Shown: positions 1 through 7,995 of the stretch, one piece after another
How positions within the stretch are numbered: the first letter of the stretch is position 1
Layout: the number at the start of each line of letters is the position of its first letter
Source of the DNA: an uncultured Collinsella sp.
Lineage (GTDB): Bacteria > Actinomycetota > Coriobacteriia > Coriobacteriales > Coriobacteriaceae
NCBI GenBank assembly: GCA_900545165.1
Contig: UQYA01000010.1
Location: 1-31,330, forward strand
Reading direction: 5' to 3'
Length of the DNA: 31,330 nucleotides
Notes under the pieces: model-generated
The model's input: only the letters and a program-made list of their open reading frames with translations
Told to the model about the DNA's origin: nothing
Database searches by the model: none
Made by a program: the position numbers and the translations under genes

Positions 1-4
1 CTTA

Positions 5-37
5 TCGTCGGCAGCGTCAGATGTGTATAAGAGACAG
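5..37 (+). other. Nextera Read-1 adaptor with Tn5 mosaic end (artefact)
   Basis: The bases match the Illumina Nextera transposase adaptor: TCGTCGGCAGCGTC at 5-18, followed by the 19-bp Tn5 mosaic end at 19-37. This is sequencing-library sequence, not genome. Genomic sequence starts at about 38. A reading frame opening here encodes the familiar artefact peptide MCIRDR. Confidence 0.98.
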
Positions 38-44
38 GAAAAAT

Positions 45-94
45 GGGGTGGTTCCCCATATTATTAATGACGTCGACAGGCGGGGTGGTTCCCC
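45..94 (+). promoter_or_regulatory. Putative mraZ operator/promoter with two identical 13-bp dyads
   Basis: GGGGTGGTTCCCC occurs twice, at 45-57 and 82-94, 37 bp apart. Each copy is a dyad of GGGG and CCCC around TGGTT. Between them TATTAT (59-64) resembles a -10 box, so one copy would sit just upstream of the -10 and the other just after the start of transcription. MraZ is known to repress its own operon by binding G-rich repeats (TGGGN-type in E. coli) in this location. Assigning these repeats to MraZ is an inference. The -35 region falls at the adaptor junction and cannot be read. Confidence 0.45.
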
Positions 95-132
95 GCGTAC
101 GTGCCATCTGAGTAACCGAGGGGAGGGCGCAC

Positions 133-567
133 ATGGGAATGACTGGTGCATACGAGCGCAATCTCGATGCAAAAGGTCGTCTGTCCCTGCCTGCACCCCT
201 TCGCGAGGAGCTTGGAGAGCACGTTCGCGTGTTCAAAGCCCTGGATGTCGATGCTCTGTACGTGTTCTCTGCCGAGGCCTTCGATAAGTGGGTCGAAGGA
301 CTCTTCGCGGGTCGTGAGGGCCACGAGGGTTTTAACCCGCGTGACATTAATGACCAGAAGCTCATGAGGGCGATCAACAAGCGCACCACGTCGATGGACG
401 TGGACAGCGCCGGTCGTATCGGTCTTTCCGAGTCTCTCCGCAAGCAGGCGAACCTCGACCGCGAGGTCACGGTTGTGGGCAACTACGACCACCTTGAGGT
501 TTGGGATCGCGCCGCGGCCGATGAGGACGATGACGATGAGGCCCTGCTGGACCTCTTCTTCTCGTAA
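133..567 (+). CDS. mraZ: Transcriptional regulator MraZ
   Basis: This 144-residue protein has the usual MraZ length and the two tandem SpoVT/AbrB-like halves, each with a DxxGR core (residues 12-16 and 91-95). MraZ is a DNA-binding repressor of the division and cell-wall cluster and is normally its first gene, as here. The ATG is preceded by GGGAGGG at a good distance. The C-terminus carries a short acidic run (about residues 130-136). The 13-bp repeats just upstream are candidate autoregulatory sites. It is followed by rsmH after 20 bp and is very probably co-transcribed with it. Confidence 0.96.
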   Translation: MGMTGAYERNLDAKGRLSLPAPLREELGEHVRVFKALDVDALYVFSAEAFDKWVEGLFAGREGHEGFNPRDINDQKLMRAINKRTTSMDVDSAGRIGLSESLRKQANLDREVTVVGNYDHLEVWDRAAADEDDDDEALLDLFFS

Positions 568-587
568 GGGCAAGGCACGGGTAACGG

Positions 588-1553
588 ATGGAGCGTGGGA
601 TCTTGACACAAGAATATCGGCATGAACCTGTCATGCTCGGCGAAGTGCTTGAGTCGCTGCGGCTAAAGAGCGGCTCCGTTGTCTGCGATTGCACCCTTGG
701 CGGTGCCGGCCATTCGGTAAAGATGGCCGCGCAGGTGGGGGAGACGGGCCTTTTGCTCGGCGTCGATCAAGACGACATGGCCCTCGAGGCCGCTGGCGCC
801 CGTCTGGACCGCGAGGTTCCCGGCGTTCCGCACCAGCTGCTGAAGGGCAACTTCGGCGACTTGGACGAGCTGCTTTGCTCGGCCGAGGTGCCCGGGGTCG
901 ATGGCTTCCTGTTCGATTTGGGCGTTTCGTCACCGCAACTCGATATCCCTGGCAGGGGCTTTTCGTATAACGAGGACGCCCCATTGGACATGCGGATGGA
1001 TCCGGGTAATAACACCTTAAACGCAGCTGAGGTCATCAACACCTATAACGAACACGACCTCGCCCGGATTCTACGCGTCTACGGCGAAGAGAAGTTCGCC
1101 TCGCAGATTGCGCGCGAGATCGTGCGCCGCCGCGAGCAAGAGCCGATCGAAACCACCGGCCAATTTGTCGAGATCATCAAGGCGGGTATCCCGGCTGCCG
1201 CTCGTCGGCATGGCGGACACCCGGCCAAGAAAAGTTTCCAGGCCATTCGCATCGAGGTCAATCACGAGCTCGATGTGCTCGAACGAGGGCTTGATGCCGC
1301 CACCAGGTGGCTCAACCCGGGCGGACGTATCTGCGTCATCTCGTATCACTCGCTCGAGGACCGTATCGTAAAGAACCACTTTAAGGAGATGAGCCAGAGG
1401 TGCACGTGTCCGCCGGAGATTCCGGTGTGCGTGTGCGGCAACGTGCCGATACTCAAGGTCATCACCCGCAAACCCTTGGTTGCCCAGCCTGATGAGGTTG
1501 AGCGCAACCCTCGGGCGAGATCAGCCAAAATCCGCGTGGCGCAGCGTCTGTAG
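588..1553 (+). CDS. rsmH: 16S rRNA (cytosine1402-N4)-methyltransferase RsmH
   Basis: RsmH (MraW) uses S-adenosylmethionine to methylate N4 of C1402 in the 16S rRNA decoding centre. The protein has the family start HEPVML, the SAM-binding CDCTLGGAGHS (residues 33-43), DLGVSSPQLD, and the late HSLEDRIVK motif, and ends in the usual Arg-rich tail. Length (321 aa) is normal. The start is uncertain. ATG 588 has only a distant purine stretch, whereas TTG 603 has GGAG nine bases upstream and would give MTQEYRHEPVML. The TTG may be the true start, shortening the protein by five residues. It is the second gene of the dcw cluster. Confidence 0.96.
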   Translation: MERGILTQEYRHEPVMLGEVLESLRLKSGSVVCDCTLGGAGHSVKMAAQVGETGLLLGVDQDDMALEAAGARLDREVPGVPHQLLKGNFGDLDELLCSAEVPGVDGFLFDLGVSSPQLDIPGRGFSYNEDAPLDMRMDPGNNTLNAAEVINTYNEHDLARILRVYGEEKFASQIAREIVRRREQEPIETTGQFVEIIKAGIPAAARRHGGHPAKKSFQAIRIEVNHELDVLERGLDAATRWLNPGGRICVISYHSLEDRIVKNHFKEMSQRCTCPPEIPVCVCGNVPILKVITRKPLVAQPDEVERNPRARSAKIRVAQRL

Positions 1554-1643
1554 GCGCGACCGCGCGATATTGGACCTCCCGCTCGCACCATAAACGAAGC
1601 TTAAACACACTACCAACGTACTCGGGATGGGAGGCGGCATATC

Positions 1644-2114
1644 ATGGGCTACAACACTTCAAGCGCAGCACTCGCCTATGATATGAACGCCATGCCCGCC
1701 TATCGTGAGACGCCGCAGGCCCCCGTTGCTCCCCGTGAGCAGCGCACGCCGCGCTTTGATGTCTACACGGGCGCGGGCCGTCAGGCAAACCAGGCGGTAA
1801 GCCCGGTTTTCATGAGCGTTCTTAAAACGTTTTGCATCATTGCGGCTATCTTCATGACGATCGGCGTCGCCCGCGTGGCGCTCGCCGGCGTTACGGCCCA
1901 GGTGCTCAACAGCAACGCCGAGCTTACCAACACGCTCGAAAAAGCGACCGATGAGAGCTCCGACCTGGAGGTCATGCATTCGGTCTATGGCGCCGACACG
2001 CGCATTCGCGACCTTGCGGGCGCTTATGGCATGGTGGAGCCCAGCGAGAGCGTTACACTTGACTTTTCGCAGGATGCAGCCGCGGGCGCCAACGCGACCG
2101 CGACCGCTCAGTAG
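1644..2114 (+). CDS. ftsL: FtsL-like divisome protein
   Basis: A small bitopic membrane protein (156 aa) in the position normally held by ftsL, between rsmH and ftsI. It has a polar, Pro-rich cytoplasmic N-terminus (residues 1-52), one membrane segment (about 53-82) and an external segment (about 84-112) that looks like a short coiled coil. This is followed by RIRDLAGAYGMV (120-131), which resembles the region after the coiled coil of FtsL/DivIC proteins. FtsL proteins link FtsQ and DivIC/FtsB to FtsW-FtsI. Sequence conservation in this family is low, so the call rests on topology and gene order. The ATG follows GGGAGG. The last 15 residues are Ala/Thr-rich. Confidence 0.78.
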   Translation: MGYNTSSAALAYDMNAMPAYRETPQAPVAPREQRTPRFDVYTGAGRQANQAVSPVFMSVLKTFCIIAAIFMTIGVARVALAGVTAQVLNSNAELTNTLEKATDESSDLEVMHSVYGADTRIRDLAGAYGMVEPSESVTLDFSQDAAAGANATATAQ

Positions 2115-2131
2115 CAAGACGGTAGCTGAGT

Positions 2132-3997
2132 ATGACAAATGACTATCGCCGCGGTTCCGATGGGGGCCGCGGTTCTGGACGTCCCTCGTCGCGGGGACGT
2201 TCTGGTTATCAAGGAACGGGTCGGCAATCTTACAACGCCGGGCGGTCCCGTGGCAACGACCCGGCGTCGCGACTTCGCGGCTCGGGCGGCCCTCAAGTGC
2301 ATAACACCAGGTCGCGCAAGAGTTCGTCGACCGAATGGCTCACAGGCACGCCTCTGCCTCGCCGCAAAGCCGTCATGGGATTCATTGGGCTTGGCTTGGG
2401 CTTGGGCGTCTTTCGCCTTGCCGACTATCAAATTGTCGAAGCCGATAAACTGCGTGAGCGTGCCGATGCGCGTCGCCTGCTTGCGCAGATCCTCTATGCC
2501 AAACGCGGCACCATCTACGACCGCAACGGTAACGTGCTGGCGTCGTCGGTCGAATGCCGCAACATCGCCGTGAACCCGCAGCTTGTCGAGGACGTTGACA
2601 AGACGGTGTCGGCGCTGGTCAAGGCAACTGGAATCGATAAAAAGACCTGCCGCAAGCTCGTTGAGTCCGATGGAACCTGGGTGTATATCAAGCGCCAGGT
2701 GGACGAAGACGATGCTGCGGCGCTGGAGAAGAAGAACCTGCCCGGCGTGCTTTTTGAGCAGGCCATGAAGCGCGTATATCCATACGGCAATCTGGCATCG
2801 CAGGTGCTGGGTGTAGTGAATGTAGACAACGACGGCTTGACGGGTCTCGAAAAGCAATACAACAAGCTTCTGACCGGCACGAACGGTTCTCTTGTACGCG
2901 AGCGCGCGAGGGACGGCAGCTATATCGCGGGCGGTGCCTATAAAAAGGTGGCTGCGGTCGACGGCGTTGATATCGTGACGACGCTCGACGTCAATATCCA
3001 GCGTGCGGCCGAGGATGCCCTGGCAGAGGCAGTTGAGAAGACTAAGGCCAAGAACGGCTCGGCGCTGGTCACCGATCCTACGACAGGCGAGATCTTGGCA
3101 GCCTGCTCGTATCCGACTTACGACCAGACCAATCTGGAAAACGCCAAGACCGAGGATATGAACTTGCGCCTGGTCACCGACGCCTACGAGCCCGGCTCGG
3201 TCTTTAAGACGCTCGTGGCGGGCGCCGGCTTCGACTTGGGCGTCGTGCGATCGAGTACGTCGTTTGAGGTGCCGGCGAGCATCAAGGTGGGCGACGATAC
3301 CGTCACCGATGCCGACAAGCGCGACTATGCCATGACCATGGATGTGCGCGAGATGATGCGCCGTTCGTCCAACGTGGGCTTTGTCCTGGTGGGGCGCAAG
3401 ATCGGTGCCGACGACTTTGCCGCCTATGTGGACAAGTGGGGCATCGGTCATAGCTCCGGTGTAGATTTTCCGGGCGAGAGCCTGGGTATCGTCAAGGAGC
3501 GTGACCAGTATGACGGCGCCACGCTGGGCTCGATGAGCTTTGGACAGGCACTGTCCGTCTCGCCGATTGAGATCGCACGTGCCGTGGGCGGCATCGCCAA
3601 CGGCGGTGTGATGATGACCCCGCACTTCTATAAGTCCAGCAAAGGAGACGAGAAGGACTGGGGCGAAGGCGAGCGTGCGATTTCTGAGGATGCCGCATCT
3701 CAGGTGACATCGTGCATGCAGACGGTCGTGTCCGAGGGAACGGGCGTTGGCGGCGCGGTTGATGGCTATGACGTGGCGGGTAAGACCGGTACGGCCGAAC
3801 GAGCCGACGAGAACGGCGGCTACCTCAAGGAGAACTATATGTCGTCCTTTATGGGCTTTGCACCGGCACAATCGCCCAAGGTGCTGTGCTATATCACGCT
3901 CGACGGAACGCCGAGCGGCTCGGATGCCGCTGCGGTGCCGTTCCAGTCCATTATGGCCAACGCGCTCGACGTGCTGGGTATCCCGCACACGAGGTAG
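2132..3997 (+). CDS. ftsI: Class B penicillin-binding protein (septal transpeptidase FtsI/PBP3)
   Basis: This transpeptidase cross-links septal peptidoglycan outside the membrane, in partnership with FtsW. A long Arg/Gly/Ser-rich cytoplasmic tail (residues 1-78) precedes one membrane anchor (about 80-97). The non-catalytic dimerisation domain opens with RGTIYDRNG (126-134). The penicillin-binding domain shows all three motifs: SVFK with Ser356 as nucleophile, SSN (412-414) and KTGT (551-554). The protein ends shortly after the catalytic domain with no PASTA domain. It follows ftsL by 17 bp. In most dcw clusters murE comes next, but here a 126-bp gap leads straight to murF. Confidence 0.95.
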   Translation: MTNDYRRGSDGGRGSGRPSSRGRSGYQGTGRQSYNAGRSRGNDPASRLRGSGGPQVHNTRSRKSSSTEWLTGTPLPRRKAVMGFIGLGLGLGVFRLADYQIVEADKLRERADARRLLAQILYAKRGTIYDRNGNVLASSVECRNIAVNPQLVEDVDKTVSALVKATGIDKKTCRKLVESDGTWVYIKRQVDEDDAAALEKKNLPGVLFEQAMKRVYPYGNLASQVLGVVNVDNDGLTGLEKQYNKLLTGTNGSLVRERARDGSYIAGGAYKKVAAVDGVDIVTTLDVNIQRAAEDALAEAVEKTKAKNGSALVTDPTTGEILAACSYPTYDQTNLENAKTEDMNLRLVTDAYEPGSVFKTLVAGAGFDLGVVRSSTSFEVPASIKVGDDTVTDADKRDYAMTMDVREMMRRSSNVGFVLVGRKIGADDFAAYVDKWGIGHSSGVDFPGESLGIVKERDQYDGATLGSMSFGQALSVSPIEIARAVGGIANGGVMMTPHFYKSSKGDEKDWGEGERAISEDAASQVTSCMQTVVSEGTGVGGAVDGYDVAGKTGTAERADENGGYLKENYMSSFMGFAPAQSPKVLCYITLDGTPSGSDAAAVPFQSIMANALDVLGIPHTR

Positions 3998-4123
3998 GGG
4001 GTTACAATCTTTGGGGCCTGGTTTGTTGCCCCATATGAGGGTGTTCACATGCCCTGCACCACGCATGCGCGGCGCTGGGATACAATACGCCGATAGCATT
4101 ATTAGGTTTACAGGGGAGCTGCA
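3998..4123 (+). promoter_or_regulatory. ftsI-murF intergenic gap, possible internal promoter
   Basis: This 126-bp gap is one of the few spaces in the cluster and lies where murE would be expected. TACAAT at 4081-4086 matches five of six bases of a -10 box, but I find no convincing -35 at a normal distance. A weak GGGGC/GCCCC hairpin lies near 4013-4032. The murF ribosome site is AGGGGAG just before the ATG. A separate promoter for murF onward is possible but not shown. Confidence 0.3.
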
Positions 4124-5548
4124 ATGATAGAGATCGCCGTCAACAACCTCGCGGCCGCAACAGGGGCCCGAACCGTGACGGGAGAAGCCGATCGGGTATG
4201 CCGCGGGTGCGTTATCGACTCGCGCCAGGTCGAGGAAGGGACAATTTTCGTCGCCTTTCCCGGTGAAAACGTCGACGGCAATGATTTTGCTTCCCGTGCC
4301 GTCCAGTCGGGTGCCGGCGCCGTCGTGATGACGCGTGAGCCCGAGGCCGAGCTGGTCTCGCTGGCGCAGGACAAAGGATGCGCCATCCTGCTGACCGATG
4401 ATCCCGAGGAGTTTCTGCTGCGTTTGGCGCACGCGTATCGCCTGGAGCTTGGCTGCCTGGTCGTTGGCATTACCGGTTCCATCGGCAAGACGACGACCAA
4501 GGACGTGCTCGCCGCTGTGCTCGCCAAGCGCTATCGTGTCTGGGCCACCAAGGGCAATTTCAATAACCTGATCGGCATGCCGCTCACGGTGCTTTCCGCT
4601 CCGGCCGATACCGAGGTCCTGGTGCTCGAGATGGGCATGAACCATTTCCACGAGATCGAGCGCCTTTCCCAGTCCGCCAATCCCAACTTTGCCATCGTGA
4701 GCAAGATCGGCACCTCTCATATCGGTATTTTGGGCAGCCGCGAGAACATCGCCCGCGCCAAGTCCGAGATCGTCCAGGGTATGTGCGCCGCCGGCGACTA
4801 TTTGCCGCTGCTGGTTTTGGGTGGCGAGGACGACTTTACGCCGTTCATTCGCGATACGTTCGCCCAGCCTGCTGGTATCGACGTGATGCTGGCCGGCGTC
4901 TCGGACGACGATGAGGTCCGTGCCCGCGACATTCGTGTTGATGACGAGGGCCGTCCGGTCTTTACGCTCGATTTTGGCCAGGGTGAGACGACCGATACCA
5001 TGCTTGCCATCCCCGGCGTGCAGTCCGTCCCAAATGCCGTTAAGGCCGCCGCGGTTGCCTATCGCCTGGGCGTGACGCCCGAGCAGATCGATGCTGCCTT
5101 TAGAGGCCTCACGATCACCGGTCACCGCCAGGAGATCAAGCGCGCCAAGAGCGGTGCCCGCGTCATCGACGATTCCTATAACGCCAGTGCCGAATCCATG
5201 GCTGCTGGCCTCGATCTGCTGTGCTCGCTTTCGTGCACGGGGTCTCGTATGGCGATCCTGGGCGAGATGGGCGAGATGGGCGATGAGGCTCCTCGCATGC
5301 ATGAGCTCGTGGGCGCCTATGCCGCCGCCAAGAAGCTCGACATGCTGGCGTGCGTGGGTGGTGAGCTGGCCCAGCTTATGGCCGATGCCGCGCGCATGAT
5401 GGGCATGGACGAGGACCGCATCCAGGTGTTCTCCGATTATCAGCAGGTGCTCGACCGCATGGGCGGCGCGCTTGAAAAACATGATGTTGTACTGGTCAAG
5501 GGTTCCCGCTTTGTTGAGCTCGACCGCTTTGTGGAAGGTGTGTGCTAG
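4124..5548 (+). CDS. murF: UDP-MurNAc-tripeptide:D-Ala-D-Ala ligase MurF
   Basis: MurF adds the D-Ala-D-Ala dipeptide to UDP-MurNAc-tripeptide with ATP, the last cytoplasmic step of the peptidoglycan precursor. The 474-residue length is typical. Visible features are the N-terminal substrate domain with DSRQVEEGTIFVAFPG (residues 32-47), the ATP loop GITGSIGKTTTKD (115-127), the MurF-type GNFNNLIGMPL (144-154), EMGMNHF (169-175), and DDSYNAS (349-355) at the start of the C-terminal domain. These separate it from MurE, so the missing murE is not a misnaming of this gene. The start follows AGGGGAG. mraY begins four bases after the stop. Confidence 0.95.
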   Translation: MIEIAVNNLAAATGARTVTGEADRVCRGCVIDSRQVEEGTIFVAFPGENVDGNDFASRAVQSGAGAVVMTREPEAELVSLAQDKGCAILLTDDPEEFLLRLAHAYRLELGCLVVGITGSIGKTTTKDVLAAVLAKRYRVWATKGNFNNLIGMPLTVLSAPADTEVLVLEMGMNHFHEIERLSQSANPNFAIVSKIGTSHIGILGSRENIARAKSEIVQGMCAAGDYLPLLVLGGEDDFTPFIRDTFAQPAGIDVMLAGVSDDDEVRARDIRVDDEGRPVFTLDFGQGETTDTMLAIPGVQSVPNAVKAAAVAYRLGVTPEQIDAAFRGLTITGHRQEIKRAKSGARVIDDSYNASAESMAAGLDLLCSLSCTGSRMAILGEMGEMGDEAPRMHELVGAYAAAKKLDMLACVGGELAQLMADAARMMGMDEDRIQVFSDYQQVLDRMGGALEKHDVVLVKGSRFVELDRFVEGVC

Positions 5549-5551
5549 CCC

Positions 5552-6571
5552 ATGTTCGGCAATCCCTCGTATCCAACGTATCAGGCTTTTTTGGGGCTTG
5601 GCATCGCCGCCGCCATTGCGCTGCTGCTCATGCCGTGGTGGATCAAGCTGCTCAAGGTCGAGGGTATCGGCCAGCAGGTTCGTGCCGACGGCCCCAAGCG
5701 TCATTTGGTTAAGCAGGGAACGCCCACCATGGGCGGCGTTGTCATCCTCGTCGCTATCTCGCTGACCTGTCTGCTGATGGGCAAGCTCACCACCGAGCTC
5801 GTGCTCGTGCTGCTCGCCACGCTGGCGACCGGCGTGCTGGGCCTGATCGACGACCTGACCTCCGTTACGCATGGGCGCTCGCTCGGTCTGACGCCCCATG
5901 CCAAGATGATCGGCCTAACCATTATCTGTGTCACCTTTACGGTACTTGCCGTTAACTGGTGCGGCGTCGCCCCCGAGATTCGTTTTCCCGGTGGGTTGAC
6001 GATCGACCTTGGCGTGCTTTCGACCACCATCTGCGGCCTTTCGTTCCCGTGGCTCTACATTGTCTTTTGCTGGCTGATGATCGCCGGTCTTTCTAATGCC
6101 GTGAACCTGACCGATGGCCTTGATGGTCTTGCTGGCGGCACCTCTATGATTGCCATGCTCGCCATGGCTGCCATGGCGTTTTTGCACGGAGACGTGAACC
6201 TGTCCATCTTCTGCACCGCGTGTGCCGGTGCCTGCTTGGGCTTTCTGTGGTTCAACTGCTATCCGGCGAGCATCTTTATGGGCGATACCGGCTCGCTTGC
6301 CCTGGGCGCCGCGTTTGCCTGCACGTCCATCATGACCAACACCGAGGTCGTCTCCCTCATCATCGGCGGCCTGTTTATCGTTGAGACCCTGTCGGTCATG
6401 ATTCAGGTTGTCTACTTCCACTTTACGCACAAGCGCGTCTTCCTTATGGCGCCCATCCATCATCATTTCGAAAAGAAGGGCTGGGCCGAGACCAAGGTCG
6501 TCATCCGTTTTTGGATTATCGCTGCTGCCTTTGGTGCCGTTGGCCTTGCTCTGTTCTTCCAGTTGGGATAG
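5552..6571 (+). CDS. mraY: Phospho-MurNAc-pentapeptide transferase MraY
   Basis: This integral membrane enzyme moves phospho-MurNAc-pentapeptide from UMP to undecaprenyl phosphate, making lipid I on the inner face of the membrane. The 339 residues form about ten hydrophobic segments. Family signatures are all present: PTMGG (58-62), the Asp pair IDD (99-101), NLTDGLDGLAGG (185-196), MGDTGS (243-248) and the PIHHHFE loop (301-307). It starts directly after the murF stop codon, with its ribosome site inside murF (GAAGGTGTG), so translation is probably coupled. Confidence 0.97.
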   Translation: MFGNPSYPTYQAFLGLGIAAAIALLLMPWWIKLLKVEGIGQQVRADGPKRHLVKQGTPTMGGVVILVAISLTCLLMGKLTTELVLVLLATLATGVLGLIDDLTSVTHGRSLGLTPHAKMIGLTIICVTFTVLAVNWCGVAPEIRFPGGLTIDLGVLSTTICGLSFPWLYIVFCWLMIAGLSNAVNLTDGLDGLAGGTSMIAMLAMAAMAFLHGDVNLSIFCTACAGACLGFLWFNCYPASIFMGDTGSLALGAAFACTSIMTNTEVVSLIIGGLFIVETLSVMIQVVYFHFTHKRVFLMAPIHHHFEKKGWAETKVVIRFWIIAAAFGAVGLALFFQLG

Positions 6572-6580
6572 TGGTCTTTC

Positions 6581-7987
6581 ATGTCTCTTGCTGATGTCTT
6601 TAGCCTGCTCGTTTTGGGTCAGGGCAAATCCGGTCTCGATGTCGCCCGCTGGGCGCTGGCACATCCCGAGCGCGTAAGTGCCGTTACCGTGTATGGCGGT
6701 GGCACCTCTGAGCCCAATGACGCCACGCGTGCGCTCGAGGCTGCTGGTGCGTCGTTTGTCTATGGGACCGAACAGGTCGAGGGCGCATATGACGTATGCG
6801 TGACGTGCCCGGGCATCTCGGAGTTCTCGGGCTTCTTTAAGGCCGGGCGCGAGCATGCCGCCCAGATTATGGGTGAGCCCGAGTTTGCCTATCGCCTGTC
6901 GCCCGATAACTGGATTGCCATCACGGGCACCAACGGCAAGACGACCACCACGTCGCTGACTGATTATCTGCTTAAGGCTGCCGGCGAGGCCAGCGTTGCT
7001 GTCGGCAACATCGGCGAGCCGCCGGTCAACGAGATTGACGGCCGAGCCCACAACGAGTGGTTTGTGGCTGAGCTCTCGAGCTATCAGATTGCTACGACAA
7101 CCGAGCTCCACCCCCGCGTGGCGGTGCTGCTCAACATCACTCCTGACCACTTGGGCTGGCATAAGAGCCATAAGAACTATGCGCTTGCCAAGATCAAACT
7201 GTTTGACAATATGGTCGATGACGATCTGGCGGTTGTCGACGTCGAAGACGCCGGCATTCACGAGTTCGATGAGTACATCTACACGCCGGGTCGTCGCATC
7301 TGCAAGGTTGCCTTTGACGAGCCTGAGGGCGAGGATGCCGCCTTTGTGCGCGATGGCAAGATGATCGTGCGTCTGAAGGGTGTCGAGACCCCGCTCATCG
7401 CTACATCCGAGCTCAAGATCTCGGGCCATCACAATGTTATCAATGCCCTGTGCGCTGCCACGGCTGCCTTGGCGGTCGGTGCCGATGTCGATGGTGTCTG
7501 CCGCGGTCTTGCCTCGTTCCAGCCGCTCGAGCACCGCGTGGAGCCGTGTGGCGAGATTGATGGCGTGCGCTACGTCAACGATTCCAAGGCGACCAACACC
7601 GATGCGGTCGAGAAGGCGCTGACGGCATTTCCCGATGACGATGTGATCTTGCTGCTCGGCGGCCACGATAAGGGCACGCCGCTCACGGACTTCGCGCGCG
7701 TCGTTATGGACAACGTGCGCTCGGTCGTCTGCTTTGGCGATGCGCGCGAGCGCTTCACCGCCGCTATGGACGAGGCTGATGTCGATGGCGATGTGGATAT
7801 CGCCCAGGCGGATGACCTGCGCGACGCCGTGGACGTTGCCCGTTCGCTTTCGAGCCGTGGTGACGTGATCTTACTTTCTCCTGCCTGCTCTTCGTTCGAT
7901 GAGTTCTCGGGCTATGAGGAGCGCGGCCGCGTGTTTAAGGACTACGTGGCTCAGCTTGCCGCTACAGCGAAATCACAAATGGAATAG
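6581..7987 (+). CDS. murD: UDP-MurNAc-L-Ala:D-Glu ligase MurD
   Basis: MurD adds D-glutamate to UDP-MurNAc-L-Ala using ATP. At 468 residues it has normal length. The N-terminal Rossmann-like motif LGQGKSG (12-18) binds the uridine nucleotide. The ATP loop is GTNGKTTT (116-123), followed by ELSSYQI (164-170), NITPDHLGWH (185-194) and NDSKATN (333-339), and the C-terminal SPACSSFDEFSGYEERG is diagnostic for MurD. Its order here (after mraY, before ftsW) is the standard one. The gene lies nine bases after mraY. Confidence 0.96.
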   Translation: MSLADVFSLLVLGQGKSGLDVARWALAHPERVSAVTVYGGGTSEPNDATRALEAAGASFVYGTEQVEGAYDVCVTCPGISEFSGFFKAGREHAAQIMGEPEFAYRLSPDNWIAITGTNGKTTTTSLTDYLLKAAGEASVAVGNIGEPPVNEIDGRAHNEWFVAELSSYQIATTTELHPRVAVLLNITPDHLGWHKSHKNYALAKIKLFDNMVDDDLAVVDVEDAGIHEFDEYIYTPGRRICKVAFDEPEGEDAAFVRDGKMIVRLKGVETPLIATSELKISGHHNVINALCAATAALAVGADVDGVCRGLASFQPLEHRVEPCGEIDGVRYVNDSKATNTDAVEKALTAFPDDDVILLLGGHDKGTPLTDFARVVMDNVRSVVCFGDARERFTAAMDEADVDGDVDIAQADDLRDAVDVARSLSSRGDVILLSPACSSFDEFSGYEERGRVFKDYVAQLAATAKSQME

Positions 7988-7995
7988 GGGTTGCG

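Noticed and set aside
21..287. Plus-strand frame beginning MCIRDR
   Set aside because: Starts inside the adaptor and overlaps mraZ in another frame.
2108..5899. Very long minus-strand open frame (1263 codons) antisense to ftsI and murF
   Set aside because: GC-rich codon bias leaves the antisense frame free of stops. The plus strand holds clear ftsI, murF and mraY with full motifs, and the antisense product shows no recognisable domain.
5915..7666. Minus-strand open frame of 583 codons across mraY and murD
   Set aside because: Shadow of two certain genes with intact motifs; no ribosome site or family likeness.
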